The translations under genes and the position numbers were made by a program. Shown piece after piece: positions 57,603 through 64,000 of a DNA stretch of 64,000 bases; the stretch's first letter is position 1, and each line of letters begins with the position of its first letter. The notes beneath the pieces are model-generated. The model worked only from the letters and a program-made list of their open reading frames with translations, did no database searches and was not told where the DNA came from. Source of the DNA: Methylotenera sp. GTDB lineage: Bacteria > Pseudomonadota > Gammaproteobacteria > Burkholderiales > Methylophilaceae. Location of the stretch: assembly GCA_030655015.1 (NCBI GenBank), contig JAURWJ010000150.1, forward strand, positions 21,028 to 85,027, written 5' to 3'.

Positions 57603-59333
57603 TTATTCATTGGTACAAGCTTCTACTTCTTCGATTGAGGTTAAGCCTTGCATCACTTTAAGGACCCCTGAGCGGCGCAAGTCATTGACACCCTCTCGCC
57701 TAGCTTGGTCAGCAATATCGTGAGCGGTGCCATTTTTCATGATAATGCGGCTAATGGCATCGGTCACTGGCATGACTTGATAAATGCCAACGCGCCCTTT
57801 GTAGCCAGCATTGCATAACTCACAGCCTTCTGGGTTATGTTTGTAGAGTTGCCATTTTTCATTAAAATCCTCTTCAATAAAACCCACGCTTAATAAAGCT
57901 TCTTTAGGAGCATCGATTGGAATTTTACAGTGCTTGCATAGACGCCTTGCTAAACGTTGTGCCGTAATCAGAGATACCGCAGAGGCAATGTTAAATGGGG
58001 CAACGCCCATATTTAATAGCCGAGTTAGGGTGGAAGGGGCGTCATTGGTATGTAAGGTTGACAGCACCATGTGGCCAGTAGAGGCAGCCTTGATGGCCAT
58101 GTCTGCTGTTTCTAAATCACGGATCTCGCCAATCATGATGATGTCCGGGTCTTGGCGTAAAAATGACTTTAACGCAACTGCAAATGTGAGGCCTTGTTTA
58201 TCATTGACATTGACTTGGTTGATGCCTGCTAGTGGTATTTCGCAAGGGTCCTCTGCTGTTGCAATATTAACATCAGGTTTGTTTAAGATGTTGAGGCAAG
58301 TGTATAGCGAAACGGTTTTACCCGAGCCAGTGGGGCCTGTCACTAGCACTAGGCCATAAGGACGGCTAACGGCGCTTAATAGACGCTCTTTTTGAATAGG
58401 CTCATAACCCAACGCTTCAATGCCTAGCGTAGCACTGCTGGGGTCTAAAATACGCATCACAATTTTTTCACCATGAATCAAGGGTAGCGTGCTCACCCGG
58501 AAATCTATGGTTCGCGTTCTGGATAACACGAGCTTCATGCGACCATCTTGCGGAACGCGTTTTTCTGAGATGTCCATGCTGGATATCACCTTGATGCGCG
58601 AAGCGAGTTTTTCTTTAATGGCAAGCGGTGGCTGTGTAATTTCACGGAGTATGCCATCTACACGATAGCGTACCCGGTAGAATTTTTCATAAGGCTCAAA
58701 GTGCAAGTCAGAAGCCCCGATGTTGATAGCATCTAGCAGCATTTTGTTCAAAAACTTAACAACAGGCGCATCATCAACCTCCGATTCTTGCGGTTCATGA
58801 TCTTCGATGTGACTGTTGTCTTCATCTAAGCCAAACTCATCATTATCATCAATGTCAATATTTAGCGATTTAAGCCCCGTGTCGCTTGCCGCTATTATTT
58901 TATCTATCCAGCGCCCGAGTTTGTCATCTTCAACAACAATTGGCGATATAGTCATGCCCATTTGAAATTGAACGCTGTCTAGTGCATGAAGGTTGGTGGG
59001 GTCGGAAATGGCAACAAAAAGCGTGTTATTACGTGCTTGCAATGCCATTACTCGATTGGCTTGCATTAGTTTTACATCAATTTTTTTAGGAGGTAAATAA
59101 TCAGGATTAAACGCATCTAAGTTAAAGTAAGGAAAACCAAAAGCTTTGGCAGAAGCTTCAGCAACCGCTTGCGCACTGAGTTTTTTGCTTAATATCAGTT
59201 GTGCAATAAAGGGCGCCTTTAATGCGTAGGCTTGGGCCTCGATGGCGCGAGCCTCGTCCTCAGAAAGCAGATTCGCCTGGATTAAAGTGCGCGCTAGACC
59301 ACTTAACTTGGTATTTTGAGTTGCGATTGCCAT
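57603..59333 (-). CDS. pilB: type IV pilus assembly ATPase PilB
   Basis: 576 residues: N-terminal MshEN-type domains, then the GspE ATPase with Walker A GPTGSGKTVSLYTCLN (about 326), Asp-box GEIRDLETADMAIKAASTGH (about 398), Walker B region and the tetracysteine zinc motif CKHCKIPI...CELCNAGYKG (about 465 and 510). It drives pilus extension and pairs with PilC. Confidence 0.94.
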   Translation of the reverse strand: MAIATQNTKLSGLARTLIQANLLSEDEARAIEAQAYALKAPFIAQLILSKKLSAQAVAEASAKAFGFPYFNLDAFNPDYLPPKKIDVKLMQANRVMALQARNNTLFVAISDPTNLHALDSVQFQMGMTISPIVVEDDKLGRWIDKIIAASDTGLKSLNIDIDDNDEFGLDEDNSHIEDHEPQESEVDDAPVVKFLNKMLLDAINIGASDLHFEPYEKFYRVRYRVDGILREITQPPLAIKEKLASRIKVISSMDISEKRVPQDGRMKLVLSRTRTIDFRVSTLPLIHGEKIVMRILDPSSATLGIEALGYEPIQKERLLSAVSRPYGLVLVTGPTGSGKTVSLYTCLNILNKPDVNIATAEDPCEIPLAGINQVNVNDKQGLTFAVALKSFLRQDPDIIMIGEIRDLETADMAIKAASTGHMVLSTLHTNDAPSTLTRLLNMGVAPFNIASAVSLITAQRLARRLCKHCKIPIDAPKEALLSVGFIEEDFNEKWQLYKHNPEGCELCNAGYKGRVGIYQVMPVTDAISRIIMKNGTAHDIADQARREGVNDLRRSGVLKVMQGLTSIEEVEACTNE

Positions 59334-59545
59334 ATGATAGTGATTTTAAATTAGCTTAGGGGCTATCCTGGTTATTATTATAGTTATTTTTTATTCGAGT
59401 CAATAATGCACTTTACGCTTTTTTTTGTAAAGACTTTAAGCCTTATTCACCATAATTTCTGTCAGTTAAAGTAACTTTGCGTCAATTACTCAATCATCTA
59501 GTCCGTAAATAATTTTTTTTTGAGTAAAACATCGTAAATTGTTGC

Positions 59546-59574
59546 TTGACATCAACATAAATCCAACTTATAAA
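59546..59574 (+). promoter_or_regulatory. sigma-70 promoter of cspA
   Basis: TTGACA (59546-59551), 17-base spacer, TATAAA (59569-59574) is a near-consensus promoter. A second TTGACA lies at 59588-59593 with a poorer -10. The transcript would carry a leader of about 115 bases, normal for cold-shock genes. The 59334-59545 stretch upstream shows nothing more than AT-rich sequence. Confidence 0.75.
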
Positions 59575-59697
59575 TATGTCTAGGTGTTTGACATTCGAGT
59601 TTATTGTAGTCTGCTTTAATCGTTTAGTTATAGTGACTTCTGTTCTTGAGGCAAACTTTTTGGGGCATCCCTTTTAGTATTATGTAAGGATTATGAA

Positions 59698-59901
59698 ATG
59701 GCAACAGGTACCGTAAAATGGTTTAACGATTCTAAAGGTTTCGGCTGTATTACCCCAGATGATGGTGTTGATGATTTGTTCGCTCACTTCTCTGCGATCG
59801 TTGAGGCTGGTTATAAAAGTCTTAAGGAAGGTGAGCGTGTAAGCTTTGATTTGACAGAAGGCCCAAAAGGTAAGCAAGCTTCAAATATTCAAAAGGCTTA
59901 A
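59698..59901 (+). CDS. cspA: cold-shock protein
   Basis: A 67-residue single-stranded nucleic acid chaperone. [17 protein letters not shown] holds RNP1, with Cys in place of the usual Phe (KGFGCI instead of KGFGFI), and DLFAHFSAI is RNP2. GTAAGGA before the ATG. It is followed by a bidirectional terminator. Confidence 0.92.
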   Translation: MATGTVKWFNDSKGFGCITPDDGVDDLFAHFSAIVEAGYKSLKEGERVSFDLTEGPKGKQASNIQKA

Positions 59902-59943
59902 ATCTTAATGGCGTAGGCTAAATAATTTAAGTGCTACGCTAAT

Positions 59944-59974
59944 AAAAAGGCTCGTCAAAATGACGAGCCTTTTT
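59944..59974. terminator. bidirectional terminator between cspA and icd
   Basis: AAAAAGGCTCGTCA (59944-59957) pairs with TGACGAGCCTTTTT (59961-59974), a 14-base stem with a three-base loop flanked by A and T runs. It serves cspA (plus) and icd (minus), which converge here. Confidence 0.92.
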
Positions 59975-59998
59975 ATTAGCGGCGAATGTTAATGAACG

Positions 59999-61264
59999 TT
60001 ACATGTTGGCAATGATTTCATCACCAAATTCTGAACTGCCTACCTGAGTTGCATCTTCCATTTGGCTGGAAAAGTCATTGGTGACGCGCTTGGCAGTAAT
60101 TGCATTTGCAACGCCTTTGAGCACTAAATCAGCCGCTTCTACCCAACCTAAATGACGCAACATCATCTCAGCTGAAAGAATTAACGAGCTTGGGTTAGCA
60201 ATGTTTTTACCTGCAATTTTTGGGGCTGTTCCGTGTGTTGCCTCAAACATGGCTACGGTGTCGCTTAAGTTTGCACCTGGGGCAATGCCAATGCCACCTA
60301 CCTGCGCGGCAAGGGCGTCACTCATGTAGTCGCCATTCAAGTTAAGTGCGGCAATAACATCGTAATCTTGCGGGTGCAATAAAATCTCTTGCAAAAATGC
60401 ATCGGCGATACAATCTTTAATGACAATGCCATTCGGCAGTTGGCACCAGGGGCCGCCATCAATTTCAACCGCGCCAAACTCTTGTTTAGCTACTTCGTAA
60501 CCCCAATCTCTAAAGCCACCTTCTGTGAACTTCATGATGTTACCCTTGTGGGTAATGGTGATCGATTTGCGATTATTATCAATGGCATACTGAATCGCCT
60601 TACGCACTAAACGTTGGCTACCTTCTACTGAAACTGGCTTGATGCCAATCGCAGATGATTCTGGAAAGCGGATTTTTTTGCGCATGCCCATATCACTTAA
60701 AAAAGTGATGACTTTTTCTACTTCGTCTGACCCTGCCGCCCATTCAATGCCCGCGTAGATGTCCTCAGTGTTTTCACGGAAAATTACCATGTCAATTTTT
60801 TCTGGATGTTTAACCGGGCTAGGCACGCCGGTAAAGTATTGCACGGGACGTAAGCACACATATAAATCAAGCTCTTGGCGCAAGGATACGTTGAGTGAGC
60901 GGATGCCGCCACCTACTGGGGTAGTTAACGGACCTTTAATTGAAATGACGTAATCGCGGACAGCTTGCATGGTTTCACTGGGTAGCCACGTGTCTTTGCC
61001 TTCTTTATCTTTGCCATAGACGTTGACGGCTTTTTCACCGGCAAATACTTCCATCCATGAGATTTTACGTGTACCACCGTAGGCTTTATTCACTGCGGCA
61101 TCTACGACTTTAATCATCGGAGGTGTAATATCAACCCCTATGCCATCACCCTCAATAAATGGGATAATGGGCTGATCAGGCACATTCAGCGAGTTATCAG
61201 CGTTAACGGTGATTTTTTCGCCAGTAAGCGGTACGTTAATTTTAGAAGTTACTTTAGACGTCAT
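59999..61264 (-). CDS. icd: isocitrate dehydrogenase (NADP+)
   Basis: TCA-cycle oxidation of isocitrate to 2-oxoglutarate. 421 residues with [20 protein letters not shown] (about 126), [12 protein letters not shown] (about 163), [20 protein letters not shown] (about 238) and [14 protein letters not shown] (about 345). It is divergent from rluE with only 14 bases between the start codons. Confidence 0.95.
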   Translation of the reverse strand: MTSKVTSKINVPLTGEKITVNADNSLNVPDQPIIPFIEGDGIGVDITPPMIKVVDAAVNKAYGGTRKISWMEVFAGEKAVNVYGKDKEGKDTWLPSETMQAVRDYVISIKGPLTTPVGGGIRSLNVSLRQELDLYVCLRPVQYFTGVPSPVKHPEKIDMVIFRENTEDIYAGIEWAAGSDEVEKVITFLSDMGMRKKIRFPESSAIGIKPVSVEGSQRLVRKAIQYAIDNNRKSITITHKGNIMKFTEGGFRDWGYEVAKQEFGAVEIDGGPWCQLPNGIVIKDCIADAFLQEILLHPQDYDVIAALNLNGDYMSDALAAQVGGIGIAPGANLSDTVAMFEATHGTAPKIAGKNIANPSSLILSAEMMLRHLGWVEAADLVLKGVANAITAKRVTNDFSSQMEDATQVGSSEFGDEIIANM

Positions 61265-61278
61265 TCAAAATTCCTAAC

Positions 61279-61833
61279 ATGATAATTTTATTCAATAAAC
61301 CTTTTAACGTCGTGTGCCAGTTTAGCCCGCACGACCCTGGCAATGGAAAAGCAGGGCACGCCACGTTAAAAGACTTTATTCCACTGCCCGATGTTTATGC
61401 TGCCGGGCGATTGGATACAGATTCTGAGGGTTTGCTTATTTTAACCGATGATGGCGCATTACAACATCGTTTAAGTCATCCCAAACATAAAGAAATAAAA
61501 ACTTATTGGGCACAAGTCGAGGGTGCGCCTGTGGATGCAGATTTGCAACCGTTGAGAGATGGCGTGGATCTAGGTGATTTTGTGACGCAACCTGCTGACG
61601 TAAAGGTTATCAATGAGCCAGAACATCTCTGGACGCGTAATCCGCCGATACGTGAGCGCAAAGCCATCCCAACGACTTGGCTGGAGATAAAAATATCAGA
61701 AGGAAAAAATCGGCAGATACGACGCATGACGGCGAAAGTTGGCTTTCCAACCTTGCGTTTGATTCGTTATGCAATCGGGCATTACACGCTTGATGGTATT
61801 GAGGTTGGGCAGCATCAGGTGATTGCTAAATGA
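61279..61833 (+). CDS. rluE: 23S rRNA pseudouridine synthase E
   Basis: 184 residues of the RsuA/RluE family with catalytic Asp in [19 protein letters not shown] (about 42-60) and [23 protein letters not shown] (about 140). There is no S4 domain, as usual for RluE. The promoter must lie inside icd because only 14 bases separate the genes. It overlaps the next gene by four bases. Confidence 0.9.
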   Translation: MIILFNKPFNVVCQFSPHDPGNGKAGHATLKDFIPLPDVYAAGRLDTDSEGLLILTDDGALQHRLSHPKHKEIKTYWAQVEGAPVDADLQPLRDGVDLGDFVTQPADVKVINEPEHLWTRNPPIRERKAIPTTWLEIKISEGKNRQIRRMTAKVGFPTLRLIRYAIGHYTLDGIEVGQHQVIAK

Positions 61834-62552
61834 ATATCAGAGAGATGAAACCTATTGCAATTTTTCGCCATGCTGAAACCGAAGGCCCTGGATATTTAGC
61901 AACGTTTCTTGATGAGCAGCGTATCCCTTGGCAATTGATTAAGATTGACCAAGGTGAGCCGCTACCGACGTCAATATTAGCTTACAGTGGTATGGTGCTG
62001 ATGGGTGGTTCCATGAGTGTGAACGATGATTTACCTTGGATTCCACCCCTGGTTAGTTTGATTCAGCAGGCCGTTGATGCTGATATTCCTGTGCTCGGTC
62101 ATTGTTTGGGTGGTCAGTTAATCAGCAAAGCGTTAGGCGGTGTTGTCACCAAAAATGCAGTGAAAGAAATTGGCTGGGGTGAAGTGACCGTTAGTAAAAA
62201 TGATACAGCACGACATTGGTTTGGTGATATGCAGAGTTTTAACGGGTTTCACTGGCATGGTGAAACATTTAGTTTGCCAGTAGGTGCAGTGCACTTGCTG
62301 GCAAGTCAATATTGTGAAAATCAGGCTTATGCCATAGGTAAGCATTTGGCATTTCAGTGTCATATTGAAATGACTGCGGAAATGGTACGTAGTTGGTGTG
62401 ATGTTGGCGCCGATGAAATGGTGAGCGCTTCAGCTAGTCCAGCCGTACAGCAATCTGATGTGATTGGACAAACGCTGCCGCTACATTGCTTTTTTCTGAA
62501 TAAAGTGGCTGCACAAGTATATAAGCAGTGGATTAAAGCCTTGGTCAATTGA
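61830..62552 (+). CDS. class I glutamine amidotransferase, paralogue of 11585-12328
   Basis: A 240-residue stand-alone GuaA-N-like amidotransferase with catalytic [15 protein letters not shown] (about 92) and His/Glu in CHIEMTAEM (about 177). It shares [25 protein letters not shown] and FHWHGETF with the gene in the methylamine region. Overlaps rluE by ATGA. Substrate unknown; possibly a general gamma-glutamyl or glutamine hydrolase. Confidence 0.82.
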   Translation: MNIREMKPIAIFRHAETEGPGYLATFLDEQRIPWQLIKIDQGEPLPTSILAYSGMVLMGGSMSVNDDLPWIPPLVSLIQQAVDADIPVLGHCLGGQLISKALGGVVTKNAVKEIGWGEVTVSKNDTARHWFGDMQSFNGFHWHGETFSLPVGAVHLLASQYCENQAYAIGKHLAFQCHIEMTAEMVRSWCDVGADEMVSASASPAVQQSDVIGQTLPLHCFFLNKVAAQVYKQWIKALVN

Positions 62553-62596
62553 TGCGGTGCCTTAATACCGCGACTTGATATGTTAAAATTATGTAA

Positions 62597-62737
62597 GGGC
62601 ACCTTTAATAATTCAAATTCCTAAGCAAAACAAGGCGCGAATAAAAAATACTGACGCAGTATATATATGATATATAAGGGGTTATTTTTTGTGAGCAACG
62701 CAGTGTTGCGACGAAAATTGAATTATTAGAGGTACCC
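62597..62737. mobile_element. MITE-like element upstream of aroC
   Basis: A 141-base segment bounded by imperfect inverted repeats of about 22 bases (62597-62619 and 62716-62737; outer bases GGGCACCT... and ...AGGTACCC). GTAA occurs directly outside both ends (62593-62596 and 62738-62741), as a target duplication would. Inside are two more hairpins, ATACTG/CAGTAT and GCAAC/GTTGC, and no reading frame. It ends 23 bases before the aroC start. Transposase family unknown. Confidence 0.6.
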
Positions 62738-62760
62738 GTAACTTTAATTGAGGTAGCATC

Positions 62761-63849
62761 ATGTCTGGTAACACGCTCGGCACACTTTTTACTTTTACTT
62801 CATTTGGTGAATCACACGGTGCTGCGATTGGCGGCGTGGTAGATGGCTGTCCTCCAGGTTTAGCCTTGAACGCAGAGGATTTGCAAATTGATCTGGATCG
62901 TCGTAAACCAGGCACCTCACGCCATGTGACGCAGCGCCAGGAGGCTGATGCAGTTGAAATTTTGTCAGGCGTATTTGAAGGCAAAACCACTGGTGCGCCA
63001 ATTGGCTTGCTAATTCGAAACACTGATCAACGCTCGCAAGATTACAGCAAAATTATGGACACATTCCGTCCAGGTCATGCAGATTATACTTATACACAAA
63101 AATACGGCGTGCGCGATTATCGTGGTGGCGGGCGCTCAAGTGCGCGTGAAACAGCGGTACGAGTTGCTGCTGGGGCCATTGCTAAAAAGTGGCTGAAAGA
63201 GCGCTTCGGTGTGATGGTACGTGGCTATATGAGTCAACTGGGTGAGATCGAGATTCCGTTTGAAACATGGGATGTTGTAAATGAAAATCCATTTTTCTCG
63301 CCTAATGTAACAGTGTTGCCGCAATTGGAAGCTTATTTAGATAAGATTCGTGCTGAGCGCGATTCAGTTGGGGCACAAATTACCGTGGTTGCGACAGGCG
63401 TGCCCGTAGGTTGGGGTGAGCCGGTTTTTGATCGCCTCGATGCTGAAATCGCCTATGCCATGATGAGTATTAACGCGGTAAAAGGCGTGGAAATTGGCGC
63501 AGGCTTTGCCAGTATTTCTCAGCGCGGCAGCGTACATTCTGATGAAATGACTCCGCAGGGCTTTGTCAGCAATCATGCAGGCGGTATTTTAGGTGGTATT
63601 TCTACCGGTCAGGAAATACGTGTTAATGTCGCGTTAAAACCGACTTCCAGTATTCCGCAAGCGCGTCGTTCAATTGATAAAAACGGCAATGCAGTCACCA
63701 TGCAAACCACCGGTCGCCATGACCCATGTGTGGGTGTGCGAGCTACGCCGATTGTAGAGGCGATGCTGGCCATGACGCTGATGGAACACGCACTCAGACA
63801 TCGCGCACAAAATGCTGATGTGCAATGTTATACCCCTAAAGTTGTGTAA
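62761..63849 (+). CDS. aroC: chorismate synthase
   Basis: Last step of the shikimate pathway. 362 residues with [19 protein letters not shown] (about 17), [21 protein letters not shown] (about 118) and the C-terminal [17 protein letters not shown] (about 320). The ATG is preceded by GAGGTAG. The leader was changed by a MITE-like insertion. A terminator follows. Confidence 0.95.
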   Translation: MSGNTLGTLFTFTSFGESHGAAIGGVVDGCPPGLALNAEDLQIDLDRRKPGTSRHVTQRQEADAVEILSGVFEGKTTGAPIGLLIRNTDQRSQDYSKIMDTFRPGHADYTYTQKYGVRDYRGGGRSSARETAVRVAAGAIAKKWLKERFGVMVRGYMSQLGEIEIPFETWDVVNENPFFSPNVTVLPQLEAYLDKIRAERDSVGAQITVVATGVPVGWGEPVFDRLDAEIAYAMMSINAVKGVEIGAGFASISQRGSVHSDEMTPQGFVSNHAGGILGGISTGQEIRVNVALKPTSSIPQARRSIDKNGNAVTMQTTGRHDPCVGVRATPIVEAMLAMTLMEHALRHRAQNADVQCYTPKVV

Positions 63850-63890
63850 TGGTTTTTTAAACGCAGAAGCTAAGTATTAATGGATTCATA

Positions 63891-63917
63891 AAAAGGTCGG
63901 CAGCCGCCGACTTTTTT
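63891..63917 (+). terminator. terminator after aroC
   Basis: An A-run, GTCGGC (63896-63901), loop, GCCGAC (63906-63911), then a T-run. The remaining bases to the window end contain no supported gene. Confidence 0.85.
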
Positions 63918-64000
63918 ATTGATATGATCCCAATATGCATCTAAAGCCTCACCATCTAAAGCTTCACCACTTAAGACTTCACCAGCAACTTTCGCGCTTT

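Overview
The window comes from a beta-proteobacterial methylotroph, most likely of the Methylophilaceae (Methylophilus/Methylotenera type). The reasons are a trimethylamine dehydrogenase and electron-transfer flavoprotein that read almost like those I remember from Methylophilus W3A1, a complete N-methylglutamate pathway apart from mgdAB, and ordinary beta-proteobacterial housekeeping blocks (lptD-surA-pdxA-ksgA, amgK-murU, pepP-ubiH). It is chromosomal. I see no phage, plasmid or CRISPR module, only small relics of mobile elements.

Layout. (1) 1-8050: the monomethylamine block mgdC (cut by the window edge), mgdD, gmaS, mgsA, mgsB, mgsC, closed by a structured RNA/terminator. (2) 8221-12328: three small membrane proteins, an APC permease, two more membrane-associated unknowns and a class I glutamine amidotransferase. 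(3) 12641-15212: folE2, ribBA and an unknown, followed by an IS scar. (4) 15696-32338: the di/trimethylamine block, with dimethylamine dehydrogenase, a cupin, an operon of a DMT-type permease, a small winged-helix-like protein and a 38-residue membrane peptide, an APC permease, trimethylamine dehydrogenase, a globin-like protein, an EtfD-like membrane Fe-S oxidoreductase, an LRV-repeat protein, EtfB and EtfA, and a stand-alone GcvT-fold protein. (5) 32624-42858: a TorF-type porin, a PAS-only membrane protein divergent from a NarX/NarL-type two-component system, a SnoaL-like protein, a tRNA-Arg scar, an EAL-CBS-GGDEF protein and an OprO/P-type porin (both with Pho-box-like sites), and a beta-carbonic anhydrase. 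(6) 42939-63849: housekeeping genes, namely ferredoxin, ksgA, pdxA, surA, lptD, amgK, murU, pepP, two UbiH-family genes, dsbC, pilC/pilB, cspA, icd, rluE, a second amidotransferase and aroC (with a MITE-like element in its leader).

How it works together. Trimethylamine is demethylated by TMADH and dimethylamine by DMADH. Electrons pass to ETF and from there, by inference, to quinone through the EtfD-like protein. The remaining methylamine is ligated to glutamate by GmaS, transferred to give N-methylglutamate by MgsABC, and oxidised by MgdABCD. Formaldehyde or methylene-folate enters C1 metabolism.

The most interesting signal is a repeated 16-bp palindrome of 7-2-7 layout resembling NarL/FixJ-family operators. 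It lies in front of at least six transcription units of the di/trimethylamine block, in several cases 35-37 bp upstream of a plausible -10 element. A NarX/NarL-type pair next door is an obvious, unproven candidate regulator. I know of no description of this operator for methylated-amine genes.
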